From: Candidatus Omnitrophota bacterium
Lineage (GTDB): Bacteria; Hinthialibacterota; Hinthialibacteria; Hinthialibacterales; JAKPRU01
Assembly (NCBI GenBank): GCA_029570205.1
Contig: JAKQSI010000065.1
Location: 1 to 64,000 of the forward strand
Direction: 5' to 3'
Length of the DNA stretch: 64,000 nucleotides
Part shown: one piece after another, positions 27,549-36,870 of the stretch
Layout: each line of letters starts with the position of its first letter
How positions within the stretch are numbered: the first letter of the stretch is position 1
Translations under genes and position numbers: made by a program
Notes under the pieces: generated by a model
What the model was told of the DNA's origin: nothing
The model's input: only the letters and a program-made list of their open reading frames with translations
Databases searched by the model: none

Positions 27549-28943
27549 TTACGAGAGAAGACAACAGCAATCCAGCAGGCACAACCCCGTGTGATATCCC
27601 GGATCCGCATCGGAGGTTGCCGGAATCGAGTCGATTACCTCGCCGTTTGCATTCCGGGTCTGCACCGCCATCAGGTGCAGATCGGGACGCACATAATGCT
27701 TGATGAAAGCGTTGTGGCACGCGGCAAGCGTATCCAGGCATGCCGGTTTCTCATCCACATCCGCCCCATTCCAACAATACAGCGCCGCCCGCATGGTCTC
27801 CGGCAAACTCCACCATGGCATCTCTGCATTTAACACCCTTCTTTTGAGCAGACCGAATGCCTTGCAAATCCCGCCCGGCCCATCCTGAAATCCGTAGCCG
27901 AACAGATGCCGCAATAGAGATGGCATGACACGTTCTACCTTTGCGGTCTCCCGCAATTGTCCCTCAGAGGCAAGACCCATGCGCCGAACAGTTGAAAGAA
28001 ACTTCAGGCTCAATCCCACAAACTCCAGGGCATGGCCCGGATCAGACACAATCTCTCCGTTTCGACGATAAGGATGATTGTCCCGATCAAGAAACTCAAC
28101 AAAATCATATTCCTCAAGGTCCGGCCATCGCCCTTCAAGATTCACGTAACGATCCAGAATATGTCGAACCAGTCTCAAACCGAAATCGACATAGCTGGGG
28201 TCATGCGTGCATTCGCACAGCAGCGCGGCTGTCCCGATCTGGATCATCCTTGGCCCATGCGTGAATCGATCTGCGACCGGCTGAGCAGGATTTTTCGGGT
28301 CTGGCGACTGCTGATCGCTACGAAACGTCTCGTTCCATATTGCCTGATCCACTGCCCGGCAATACTCTTCCGCTTCACGACAAGCCTCGCCATCTCCCAG
28401 GTATTCCGCCGCCGCCAGCATTCCTTTGGCACAAAAAAGGTCGCTGAAGTTGTACGGTACATCCGTCCCAAGCCGGATGATCTGCATCCCGCCATCTCGA
28501 CCGAGCAGAAACGGTTCGCCTTTCGGGGTCATATAGAAAAACATGTGGCCCGAATTGCGCTCCCTCACAGAGCGAATCCGCTCCAGAACTTCACGGATTA
28601 TGCGATCCATCTGCTGAAGCAGGGCTTCGATTTGCGGCCCCTGAAGATGACTCCGAAACCATCGCGCATGGCCCACAAGCGCCTCAAGCCCCCGCCCCTG
28701 AATCCATCCGTATACCGTTCGTGGTCCGCGAATCAGTTCCTCTTGCGAAAAATCCCGCCCACTGACCAGGTGGATTTTTGTGTCGATCCAGCCATAGTCC
28801 GGATTGCGTTTGTATCGATCCGCAATAGTTTTCATCACCTCAAGTGCGATCGCCACATAATCCCCACTTATCTCTCGCACCTGCTCAATCGTGGGATGCT
28901 CCGGCAACGGACTTCCACGATACCGAATGTCCTCCGCCTCCAT
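27549..28943 (-). CDS. N-acylglucosamine 2-epimerase-like (AGE) alpha/alpha-barrel protein
   Basis: The protein has 464 residues from the ATG at 28943, which has AAAGGA upstream; the ATG at 28961 is worse placed. Alternating helices form an (alpha/alpha)6 barrel. AGE-family landmarks are DPGHALEFVGLS (about 300) and MPWWSLPETMRAALY (about 370), which carry the catalytic-type His/Glu. The chain ends in a Cys-rich stretch LCLLDCCCLLS. The family epimerises or isomerises sugars such as GlcNAc, mannose or cellobiose. It is downstream of the large glycosidase-like gene by about 50 bases, so it may process its products. Confidence 0.72.
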   Translation of the reverse strand: MEAEDIRYRGSPLPEHPTIEQVREISGDYVAIALEVMKTIADRYKRNPDYGWIDTKIHLVSGRDFSQEELIRGPRTVYGWIQGRGLEALVGHARWFRSHLQGPQIEALLQQMDRIIREVLERIRSVRERNSGHMFFYMTPKGEPFLLGRDGGMQIIRLGTDVPYNFSDLFCAKGMLAAAEYLGDGEACREAEEYCRAVDQAIWNETFRSDQQSPDPKNPAQPVADRFTHGPRMIQIGTAALLCECTHDPSYVDFGLRLVRHILDRYVNLEGRWPDLEEYDFVEFLDRDNHPYRRNGEIVSDPGHALEFVGLSLKFLSTVRRMGLASEGQLRETAKVERVMPSLLRHLFGYGFQDGPGGICKAFGLLKRRVLNAEMPWWSLPETMRAALYCWNGADVDEKPACLDTLAACHNAFIKHYVRPDLHLMAVQTRNANGEVIDSIPATSDADPGYHTGLCLLDCCCLLS

Positions 28944-28995
28944 TATTGTTCCTTTTTCCATCTCTTCCGTCTCTTCTCCCCAATTTTTCCCGTTC

Positions 28996-31395
28996 TTATT
29001 TCTTCAAAAGCCACACTTCTGCAATCCTGGATTGGTTCCGCCAGTTGACCCCGGATTCATCCGGAAAATCAACTGTCACTTCGATTGTGCCGCCCTGAGT
29101 CAGTGTCTTCGGAATCGGGAAAACCTTGAACTCCCCGTCCTTCTTGTTGTATACGGTCGGCTCGATTCGTTTTCCGTTCACATTGGGAAATGCCTCACCC
29201 GCGCCAGTGAGACGGAGTTCATACTCTGCACTGGGGTCCAGGTTCTCATACCGAAGTCCGAGCAGTTCGGTCATCGTGTCCAGCCAGGAAATCCGCATCC
29301 GGCTGAACCCACCATCCCAAGCCCAATATGTCGGGGTCGGAGCCGAATGATTCGGTGGCCCTGTCTCGATCGACTCTCCACGATAAAGATGGGGCGATCT
29401 CTCGATATTCCCCAAGTCGTCGTAATAACTTCCCGGTCCGGGATTCTCCCAGGTTCGGATCAATTCCAGCCGCTTCAGTTTTTCGGTGTCACTCGGCAGT
29501 TTGCGGATTTCGGCGAACTGATCCTCCAGCCACCAGCGGTTATTCAGGGGCCGGTCAATGAAGTCGAGAATGCACCCGCGCTGTGAGTTCGCTCCCTTGA
29601 AACGCGGCACACTGGTTTGCAGGCCGATTGTTTCAAACAGCGTCTCGCAACGCTTGATAATCCGTTCACGCAGATCCGGGAGAATCGGCTCCTTGTCCAC
29701 GCTTTGTAAAACCGCCAGCGCATCGTCCATCGCTTTGTCGATTCCACGTTTTTGTGCCTCGGCAAGAATTCGATACGCTTTTGCCTCCAATTCCCGCTCG
29801 GCAATCAGACGGTGACGGATATGGGCATCGTATTCTGCACGCAACATGCAGAGCTGCCATCGCCAGTTCCGTTTCAGTTGATCGTTTCGTTCGTCCAGCC
29901 GGGTCCAATGCGTGTACGTGCTTTCCACGGAACCGTTCTGCGCCAGGGGGCCGGTCCAGTTTTTCTCCAGGGCAAAAATCCCGTCTGCAGCCGGTTCCGC
30001 CACATCCGGTCCGAAAAAGAACCGGCAATAATCCATAAGGACTTCCCGAAGGTCCCAATCCGCCTCCCAACCGAGCATGCTCCACAGGACTTTATTCACA
30101 TCGTCATGAACTCCATCCGAATAGGAGATAAATCCATCGGTGCAGGGCGCAGTCCATCGGTGAATTGCGGAATAAAATACGGGGCGTGGATTGCAGGATT
30201 CGCGGCCATGGATCAGCGCCAACGCCGGGTCCCACCATACTACCGGATACTGGGCACGCACCGAATGCGTCACATCCGGGTAATCCCGCAATCCATATTG
30301 TTTCGGCAGCCACGCGCGAATTTCCGCCATCGGCGGGCTGGATGGCCCTCCCACAATACCCCCCATCCACTTCGGAACATTCTTTTGCACATAATCCCGA
30401 ACGTAGTTTATCTTCTCTTCATCAAATCCCTGCAACGACAGCCAGATTCTTGTTTCGGGATGATGTTGCGCCAGGATTTTCGACAGTTCCTCCAGGAACG
30501 GCAGAACAGTTTTCGGGTGATTATCGCCGGGGTCGCCGCCGGGGAAGAAAATCCCATCAATGCGCGGGCAATCCGCATACAGCTGCTCGTGCATCGCCAG
30601 TTCCTTCTTACGGAACTCCGAATCGGACAGGTCGCCTTCCGCCGGAGTCCAGACCCAGTAATTCAGATCATACTCTGCACAAATTTCACTCAACCGACGG
30701 TTCATCTCCCGACGCGGGATTTTCATGTGCGGGCTGACATCTTTGTCTTGGAACGGGATATTCTCAATGCTGTTGGTTCCGAATAGAGCCAGTTCACGGA
30801 TGTATTGTTCATATTGCTCCGGTGAAAGAGCATCATAGGAATTCGCCTTGTTTCGGTATCCGAGCTGATGGCCCCGAATCGGATACACCGGTGCGGTGCA
30901 AATATCCATCCCCGTTTCCATTACGGCCCGATTGTTCGACAACTCCATTTTCCGGAGCAGATACCCCACTCCGAACAGCGTCCCGCGCGGATCCGCCCCA
31001 ATCACCCAAATTGTGTATGCTTCCGACGCCTGTTCCTCAACAACAACCTGATACCCCTCCGGTTTCAGGCTGATTTTCGTTTCGTCGCCGGGCAATTTGC
31101 GGTCCCAGCCGGTGTTTTCCACACGGGAGGTAACAGCAATGACCGTTCCTTGCGGAGGCCATTCGGTGCGAACTTCCCAGCGAATCCCGGTTCGTTTCTC
31201 CACCTCTTCCACCAGCACACGCGCCGCCGTTTTCTCGCCGGATGGGACATTGCCACTCCGCACAACCACAACCGCATTATCCAAACCGACGTACTCTTTG
31301 GCGTGACCGGACTCGCAAACTCCTGGAATCAGAAGGGCCATGACCAGACCGAAAAACCGGCAAGCCCCGGATCGAAAATACCGACTTCGCATCAT
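28996..31395 (-). CDS. Exported glycoside hydrolase-like protein (alpha-glucuronidase/hexosaminidase type layout)
   Basis: This 799-residue protein has a signal peptide (GLVMALLIPGVCESGHA). Residues about 35-150 resemble the small alpha/beta domain that precedes GH20 and GH67 barrels (ADPRGTLFGVGYLLRKM). A TIM-barrel-like region follows with YPIRGHQLGYRNKANSYDAL, YWVWTPAEGDL and GIFFPGGDPGDNHP. Helical and beta segments close the protein. Catalytic residues cannot be assigned with confidence; the Asp/Glu in TPAEGD and FFPGGDPGD are candidates. GGAACGGAG precedes the ATG. It forms an operon with the AGE-like epimerase. Confidence 0.65.
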   Translation of the reverse strand: MMRSRYFRSGACRFFGLVMALLIPGVCESGHAKEYVGLDNAVVVVRSGNVPSGEKTAARVLVEEVEKRTGIRWEVRTEWPPQGTVIAVTSRVENTGWDRKLPGDETKISLKPEGYQVVVEEQASEAYTIWVIGADPRGTLFGVGYLLRKMELSNNRAVMETGMDICTAPVYPIRGHQLGYRNKANSYDALSPEQYEQYIRELALFGTNSIENIPFQDKDVSPHMKIPRREMNRRLSEICAEYDLNYWVWTPAEGDLSDSEFRKKELAMHEQLYADCPRIDGIFFPGGDPGDNHPKTVLPFLEELSKILAQHHPETRIWLSLQGFDEEKINYVRDYVQKNVPKWMGGIVGGPSSPPMAEIRAWLPKQYGLRDYPDVTHSVRAQYPVVWWDPALALIHGRESCNPRPVFYSAIHRWTAPCTDGFISYSDGVHDDVNKVLWSMLGWEADWDLREVLMDYCRFFFGPDVAEPAADGIFALEKNWTGPLAQNGSVESTYTHWTRLDERNDQLKRNWRWQLCMLRAEYDAHIRHRLIAERELEAKAYRILAEAQKRGIDKAMDDALAVLQSVDKEPILPDLRERIIKRCETLFETIGLQTSVPRFKGANSQRGCILDFIDRPLNNRWWLEDQFAEIRKLPSDTEKLKRLELIRTWENPGPGSYYDDLGNIERSPHLYRGESIETGPPNHSAPTPTYWAWDGGFSRMRISWLDTMTELLGLRYENLDPSAEYELRLTGAGEAFPNVNGKRIEPTVYNKKDGEFKVFPIPKTLTQGGTIEVTVDFPDESGVNWRNQSRIAEVWLLKK

Positions 31396-31572
31396 TTCTC
31401 CGTTCCTTTCTTCACAACCAACCGCTGAAGTTCATTATGTATTATGTATCGCTCTGTTTATCATCGCAGAATTGCCCCCCCTGTAAAGGTTGATGGAATC
31501 CGAATCGGGTATTCGCAGGATCGGATACAATGGAAAATCCGGAGACAGCAGAGAAAGGAATACTCCCGCAGC

Positions 31573-31631
31573 GAAAAAAACAAACAAATGGAACCATTGA
31601 CAGAACGACCCGCGCTCCGCCCATGGTTCCA
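31573..31631 (-). terminator. Terminator downstream of pseudopilin copy 2
   Basis: TGGAACCAT (31589-31597) and ATGGTTCCA (31623-31631) are perfect 9-base arms with a 25-base loop. On the minus strand the hairpin is followed by TTTGTTTGTTTTTTT. It lies about 90 bases after the pilin stop. The opposite strand also has a T-rich tail, so it may work both ways. The rest of 31396-31720 shows no gene, only the leader of the glycosidase gene. Confidence 0.55.
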
Positions 31632-31720
31632 AATTTCTTTCTGATTTTTGCGGATGTACCTGTGCCCGCCCACGTTCGTCGGAGCCGGCCGACTCTGTCC
31701 GCCAATTCCTGACAGATTCT

Positions 31721-32353
31721 TCAGAAATACGTGTCAAACAGGCCGATTTCGGACCACAGATCCTGATGCTCGCCCCCACGTAACTGCATTGCTTTCCAAA
31801 TGTCGCCGTTTGAGATAATCCCGTTTGACGGATTGTAGGCTTTGGCCTGGCGATTATCGAGCCAGTCTCCATAATCGCCGTCCGGCCCCGCCGCGTAGAT
31901 CAACCAATGCGACCCGTTCGTATTTGCACAGTCACGGTCCTCATATCCGTAGAAGACACCCTTGGCGAACGGATCCACTGGGATGGAATTCATATAGCTC
32001 GTCGGCGTCGTCAATTGTTGCCAGATCTGTCCATTGTAATGATTATCGCCAACCGTGTCTTTGACGCCAACCGCTGACGGGACTTTCCCGAAAAACTTAC
32101 CGGAAACCGGAAAACTGCATCTCGGATCGGTACCAGTGTCATTTCCGTCCACCAGCCAAAGCCCGGTTTCCATCTTCCGGATGTTGATTTGATCGTAGAG
32201 GGTTTTCATATCCGCAAAGGATCGAGACGCGTTGGCCCGCACACGCGCATTCATGAAATTGGGCACAGCGATCGCAGCCAGAATGCCGATGATCGCCACA
32301 ACAATCAGCAATTCGATCAGGGTAAAGGCTTCGTTCTTGTGCTTCATGTCCAT
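31721..32353 (-). CDS. Type II secretion / type IV pilus-like pseudopilin (GspG-like), copy 2
   Basis: This protein has 210 residues. The ATG at 32353 has GAAAGGA six bases upstream; ATG at 32347 is also possible. The leader MDMKHKNEA precedes FTLIELLIVVAIIGILAAIA, and PNFMNARVRA follows. Shared family features are LTTPTSY, AAGPDGDYG and YNPSNGIISNGDI. Its tail (GEHQDLWSEIGLF) is longer than in its relatives. It follows the CBM9-like gene at a distance of 313 bases, with a transposase remnant between them, so it probably has its own promoter. Confidence 0.85.
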   Translation of the reverse strand: MDMKHKNEAFTLIELLIVVAIIGILAAIAVPNFMNARVRANASRSFADMKTLYDQINIRKMETGLWLVDGNDTGTDPRCSFPVSGKFFGKVPSAVGVKDTVGDNHYNGQIWQQLTTPTSYMNSIPVDPFAKGVFYGYEDRDCANTNGSHWLIYAAGPDGDYGDWLDNRQAKAYNPSNGIISNGDIWKAMQLRGGEHQDLWSEIGLFDTYF

Positions 32354-32488
32354 ACTCATTCCTTTCGTCAACAAACTGTTCAGCAAATTAGTGTGATTAT
32401 TTGCCGGAAGGATATTAACAGAGATTGACGTTTTGCGCAAGCCCCTGACCGAATCATTGCCACCCGGAAAGTGGATATGGAAGCGTGA

Positions 32489-32650
32489 GAGGCCGCACGG
32501 CGTGCAGCGGCTTTGGCCGCTGGCGCCGGTATCCTGTCCGACCTGCTGGGGAGCCTCGGTTCGGGAACAGTCGAAGCGGCCTGCAAATCGTTGATCGGAC
32601 AACGACTCAAGCAACCCGGCATGGAGCGGTCCGTACCGCCGGCCCTGTAA
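32489..32650 (+). pseudogene. Transposase C-terminal remnant (ISKra4-like)
   Basis: A 53-codon frame without a start reads, near its end, LGSGTVEAACKSLIGQRLK then QPGMERSV and a stop. The pattern GSG-VE-ACK...RLK-GM is the C-terminal signature of ISKra4-type transposases. An in-frame stop lies just upstream (32486-32488), and no inverted repeats or full transposase remain. This indicates an old insertion between the CBM9-like gene and pseudopilin 2. The rest of 32354-32666 shows nothing else. Confidence 0.5.
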
Positions 32651-32666
32651 ACCCCAAGCCGCTCCC

Positions 32667-33632
32667 TCAATACACCGCCCAATCCGCCACACCGGTTTCG
32701 TCTGCAAAGATAAGTTCTCCGAAGGGACGGGCGTAGAGGGTGGTGAAAGAGGGACGATTCCAAACGAGAGTAATCGCCTCGTTAGTCAGCCGTCCGACCT
32801 GGAACGCCCAGCGGTCGCCATCGCGCGGCGCATGAGTGACGACAAGACTGTTATCCGGCGCACCATCAGTGGCATACACCGGCGGCGATTGCATATCCCC
32901 GGTATAGTTGAACGCGGAAAACGGTATGGCAAGTTCTACAATCGCGGTGTCCGGCGCGATGTTATCCGGCAAGAGGGTGATCCCGATCTGCATCGCCGGG
33001 TCCCAGATATTCGGGTCGCCATCCACCAACTCCAGGTCGTAACCCGCCGCGGTAAACTGGTACGGTGGGCCGGTTTCCTCCAGGACATCCCGTTTCAGAT
33101 CGTCAAATCCGACGATGCCCCAAAGCGGGTCCGCATGGGTGGTCTCCGGAGTGACCGCGATATGGTACTGGTCCGGTGTGTTGCTCGGCGGGTCGTTGTT
33201 GCGGCTTACATCCTCGGTCGGCTCGAGAAAGATTTCCAGATCATCGCCCAGGGAAGCGTAAAATTGCCCGGTATCGGTCCCGAGAATGTCCTCATCATCG
33301 GCATTCGAATCATCGCCGCCGGCCAGAATCGGGAAAATGTCGGAGTCACGGATCATTATCAGGAAATACAGGGTCGATTCGGTTCGAAGCGCCTGGAAGG
33401 TGACGGCCATATCCTCCGCCACCGGATCGCCCGTGTCGATTTGCATGAAATCCCCCGCAGCGGGCGCGGCATTGGCCCACTCGCCGGACGCGCTGTTTAC
33501 CACCCCATCGACTGTCGGCGTTGTGAGCGCGCGACGCACCTCATAACTCTTAACCGTCCCCGCCCACGCTGTTCCACCAATCAGAACAAAAGTGATTCCA
33601 AGCCATCCGAAACGAGCGATTCGCATTTTCAT
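32667..33632 (-). CDS. Exported CBM9-like (DOMON-type sandwich) protein
   Basis: This protein of 321 residues has a Sec signal (FGWLGITFVLIGGTAWA). The mature chain begins YEVRRALTTPTVDGVV and carries WANAAPAAGDFMQID and later DDLEIFLEPTED, RDGDRWAFQVGRL. This is the layout of carbohydrate-binding module family 9-like proteins, which bind sugar chain ends with beta-sandwiches. No catalytic domain is attached. ATG at 33626 is an alternative start, and the ribosome binding site is weak. Many acidic residues suggest calcium binding. Confidence 0.68.
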   Translation of the reverse strand: MKMRIARFGWLGITFVLIGGTAWAGTVKSYEVRRALTTPTVDGVVNSASGEWANAAPAAGDFMQIDTGDPVAEDMAVTFQALRTESTLYFLIMIRDSDIFPILAGGDDSNADDEDILGTDTGQFYASLGDDLEIFLEPTEDVSRNNDPPSNTPDQYHIAVTPETTHADPLWGIVGFDDLKRDVLEETGPPYQFTAAGYDLELVDGDPNIWDPAMQIGITLLPDNIAPDTAIVELAIPFSAFNYTGDMQSPPVYATDGAPDNSLVVTHAPRDGDRWAFQVGRLTNEAITLVWNRPSFTTLYARPFGELIFADETGVADWAVY

Positions 33633-33760
33633 CGGTAAGTCCAGGATACTTTTTCGTGATGACAGCGCTGAAACAGCGCTATCCGGAATTCTATCCGGCA
33701 AAGTATCATAATGATAAAATGGCGTCAACTTCTTTTTGACCTTCGGGACAGGACGGACCG

Positions 33761-35611
33761 ATGATTGCCGTTTTTTCCGGGTTCTGGCAATGCTGGCTGT
33801 TGTTTGCGCTGGGAAGCCTGGTTGTGTCCCGCTATCGGCAGTCGTTGCGCCTCGGCGAGGAGGTTGCGCTTTCGATCGGTCTCGGCACGGTGATAACCTC
33901 CGCGCTGATTTTTTTTCTGTTGCTGGGAGGAATCTTCCAACCTGTCCCGGTCGTTTCCATTTTTCTGCTGCTGACCGTTATCTCCGCACGTTCCGGGGAG
34001 CGTCTTCTCCGCCGCGTTCGGACACCGGTGTGGGAAACCGTGCGTGCCAGTCCGGTGTTGAGCGCCGTTGCGTTTGTGCTGCTTATTCCACATTTCCTTT
34101 CCGGGCTGACGCCGGAGGTGGAAGTCGATTCGCTCTGGTATCATTTGGGAGTGCCGCAGTTTTACCTGATCCGCCGGCGACTGTGTGAAGTGCCGTTTTG
34201 TCTACCGTCCCACTACCCGATGAATTTCCACCTGCAATATGTATTTTCGCTATTGGTCGGGAACGACGAAACGGCAAAAATAGTAGTCGTGTTTTTATTC
34301 TTTCCAATCTGCACATTGATTTATTCATTAACCCGGCAATGGTCCGATAGACGAACAGCCCTGTTTGCCGTGATTCTCTACCTCTCTATGATTCACCACC
34401 GCCTGCCGGTGATGGTCAATGTGAAAAGCGCGGTATTGCTGTTCACTCTTCTGTCAACAACGTTTCTGTGGAAATGGATGGAAGAAAAGCGGGAGAGCGA
34501 TTTCCGGATATCGGCATTCTGGTGCGGGATTGCAATGGGGACGAAATTTAACGCGCTGATCTTCTGTCTGTCGCTCCATACGGCCGTCGTGTTTCTATGG
34601 ATGGCCTGTCAACGCAATTGGCGAAACGCGATCCTGCGACCGATCGAGTACCAAGCGATCGGCTGGACGTTGCTCTCGCCATGGATGATTAAGTCGTATC
34701 TCTATACAGGAAATCCGTTATATCCGCTTCTCAGCGGCCTGTTCGGGGCACGTGAGGGATATCTCGAGGCGATGCTTTCGAACGATTTAAACCATGGGCT
34801 GAATCTTACTCGTTCAAAAACAATCGGCGAGTATTGGGGCCAGGTGTGGCACAATGTCCAGTGGATGACATTCAACACGGATTTGCTGTTTTTCCTGATT
34901 CCTGTAGGTGTGCTGCTCCTGGTAATCGAATGGAGAACATTCAAGCCGCAGATACTCACGGGCATAGTTGTGCTGCCGCTTTTCACGCTCCTGTGGGGAT
35001 CGGATATCGGGCGGTTGTTTTCGGTGACGTACGGAATGGGCGCCGTCCTGATTGCTGTCGGGATATTTCTTCTGAGCAAGCGAAGCCGGATCGGCGTGGT
35101 CCTCTTCGGTGTCATGGTGTGCGTGATCCCCGCGACATTTCTTTATCAAAAATGGACATTCTGTAATTACCCTCAGATTGACTGGCATGGACAGATTGCC
35201 GTTTCCGAACAAGCGCGAACGAAGTACCTGTTGAGCCATGACATTGTAACGGAGGAAGATCTGGAAGTGTATCACTACATCCGGGAAAATCTATCCGACC
35301 GGTATAATCTTTATATTTACAATGGAGGGTATCCGTTTTACTTGTATTTTCCGAAGATCCTCAGCGATGCGCATTTCAAGGAAATGCTGGATTTGTGGCT
35401 GTTCCAGGTCGGCCCGGAGGAGACAGCGGAACGACTGAAAGGCTTGCACGTGAAATACATCCTGCGGGGTGGAAAAGAGGGTTGGGTTTCACAGGGCCTG
35501 GAGGACAGAAAGGCGCGATTTGAGGATTGTGTCGGGCGGTTTGCGTGGTCTGTACGGAAATTCGAGAGTCAGGAGATCTTTGAGTTGCGGGGGGTTGTGG
35601 AGCCGCGTTGA
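33761..35611 (+). CDS. Polytopic GT-C-like membrane glycosyltransferase candidate
   Basis: This 616-residue protein has about eleven to thirteen membrane helices in residues 1-470 and a soluble C-terminal domain (about 480-616). After the first helices comes a loop with EVEVDSLWYHLGVPQF, whose acidic pair resembles the catalytic loop of GT-C lipid-linked sugar transferases; SHYPMNFHLQY follows. Identity is by layout, not by a strong family match. It would face the periplasm and use a polyprenyl-phosphate sugar. The aminotransferase gene follows by 68 bases on the same strand. Confidence 0.5.
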   Translation: MIAVFSGFWQCWLLFALGSLVVSRYRQSLRLGEEVALSIGLGTVITSALIFFLLLGGIFQPVPVVSIFLLLTVISARSGERLLRRVRTPVWETVRASPVLSAVAFVLLIPHFLSGLTPEVEVDSLWYHLGVPQFYLIRRRLCEVPFCLPSHYPMNFHLQYVFSLLVGNDETAKIVVVFLFFPICTLIYSLTRQWSDRRTALFAVILYLSMIHHRLPVMVNVKSAVLLFTLLSTTFLWKWMEEKRESDFRISAFWCGIAMGTKFNALIFCLSLHTAVVFLWMACQRNWRNAILRPIEYQAIGWTLLSPWMIKSYLYTGNPLYPLLSGLFGAREGYLEAMLSNDLNHGLNLTRSKTIGEYWGQVWHNVQWMTFNTDLLFFLIPVGVLLLVIEWRTFKPQILTGIVVLPLFTLLWGSDIGRLFSVTYGMGAVLIAVGIFLLSKRSRIGVVLFGVMVCVIPATFLYQKWTFCNYPQIDWHGQIAVSEQARTKYLLSHDIVTEEDLEVYHYIRENLSDRYNLYIYNGGYPFYLYFPKILSDAHFKEMLDLWLFQVGPEETAERLKGLHVKYILRGGKEGWVSQGLEDRKARFEDCVGRFAWSVRKFESQEIFELRGVVEPR

Positions 35612-35679
35612 CAGGGTAACGATCCTTGAATAGAGTATGTCGTTCATCCTGAGCAGAATGAGAAAGGAATAATGCTATC

Positions 35680-36774
35680 ATGGAACTGGCGGAACGTACA
35701 CGACGAATCGATTCATCCGGAATTCGCAAGGTGTTTGCATTGGCGGCGGATATGAAGGACCCAGTGAATCTCTCCATCGGGCAGCCGCATTTCGATGTCC
35801 CGGAGAGTGTCAAGGAAGCGGCTATTCGCGCAATCCGGGACGGGCGGAACTCCTACACGCTGACAGCGGGAATCCCGGAGCTGCGCGAGCGGCTACTCGA
35901 GCGCTATCGGCAGCGGGGTGTTGAAGCAGAGGATGTGATCATTACCTCCGGTGTATCGGGTGGGATTCTGTTGTGCTTCCTTGCATTATTAAATGAAGGG
36001 GACGAAATCATTATTCCCGATCCGTACTTTGTGATGTACAAACATCTGGCGAATTTTATCGGCGCAAGGCCGGTGTTTGTGGACACGTATCCCGATTTTC
36101 AACCGGACCCGCAGAAAATTGAGGCGGCCATTACACCGCGCACAAAGATGATCCTTGTGAACAACCCGAACAATCCGGCGGGGGCGGTCTATACGAAAGA
36201 AATATTGCATGGTCTCGTGGAGGTTGCCGCACAGTACGGACTGCCGATTCTGACGGATGAGATTTACGACTGCTTTCTTTACGATTCCAAGCCGATTTCC
36301 ATCGCCGAATGGTATCCCGATACGATTTTGCTTTCCGGGTTCTCGAAATCCGCGGCGCTGACCGGTTGGCGTGTCGGGTATGCGCTCGCTCCGAAATCAG
36401 TAGTCGCGGCAATGGCAAATATCCAGATGTACTCGTTTGTGTGTGCGCCTTCCATTGCGCAGTGGGCCGCACTGGCCGCGCTGGATGAGGATACCTCTCG
36501 AAACACAGACGACTACCGGCGGAAGCGCGATCTGATTTACAACGGGATCAAGGACCGGTATGAGGTTACAAAGCCCGCCGGAGCGTTCTACATTTTCCCG
36601 AAAGCGCCGAATAATGACGGAGACAGTTTTGTACAGGAGGCGATTCGAAATAATTTGTTGGTTGTTCCGGGAAGTGTATTTTCGGAGCGAAAAACGCACT
36701 TTCGTATTTCGTATGCGGCGGAAGACTCGGTAATCGGCAGAGGGGTAGAGATTTTGAACCGGCTGGCTGGGTGA
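35680..36774 (+). CDS. Class I/II pyridoxal-phosphate aminotransferase
   Basis: This cytoplasmic enzyme of 364 residues moves an amino group between an amino acid and a 2-oxo acid. Fold-type I features are INLSIGQPHFDVPE-like start (NLSIGQPHFD), GVSGGILLCFLAL, NNPNNPAGAVY, DEIYDCFLYD and the PLP lysine in SGFSKSAALTGWRVGY. The substrate cannot be read from sequence; aspartate or alanine/aromatic types are all possible. AAAGGA lies 12 bases before the ATG. Confidence 0.88.
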   Translation: MELAERTRRIDSSGIRKVFALAADMKDPVNLSIGQPHFDVPESVKEAAIRAIRDGRNSYTLTAGIPELRERLLERYRQRGVEAEDVIITSGVSGGILLCFLALLNEGDEIIIPDPYFVMYKHLANFIGARPVFVDTYPDFQPDPQKIEAAITPRTKMILVNNPNNPAGAVYTKEILHGLVEVAAQYGLPILTDEIYDCFLYDSKPISIAEWYPDTILLSGFSKSAALTGWRVGYALAPKSVVAAMANIQMYSFVCAPSIAQWAALAALDEDTSRNTDDYRRKRDLIYNGIKDRYEVTKPAGAFYIFPKAPNNDGDSFVQEAIRNNLLVVPGSVFSERKTHFRISYAAEDSVIGRGVEILNRLAG

Positions 36775-36780
36775 ATCCGT

Positions 36781-36829
36781 TTCCCTTACCCCAACCGCCT
36801 CCCGGGTGAAAGAGCGCACTACGGTGCGC
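36781..36829. repeat. Hairpin and REP-like sequence after the aminotransferase gene
   Basis: TTACCCCAACCGCCTCCCGGG resembles the reversed right half of the REP-like element at 38912-38948. Next to it GCGCAC-TACG-GTGCGC (36814-36829) is a perfect hairpin without a T-tract. It lies between convergent genes. Confidence 0.4.
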
Positions 36830-36870
36830 CTCTGCGATGTGTTCTATCAGGCAAGAAAGCATTTAAGGAA

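Noticed and set aside
29752-30786. Plus-strand frame of 344 codons opposite the glycosidase-like gene
   Set aside because: Mirror of a real coding frame; residue pattern is low in acidic residues and unlike a folded protein.
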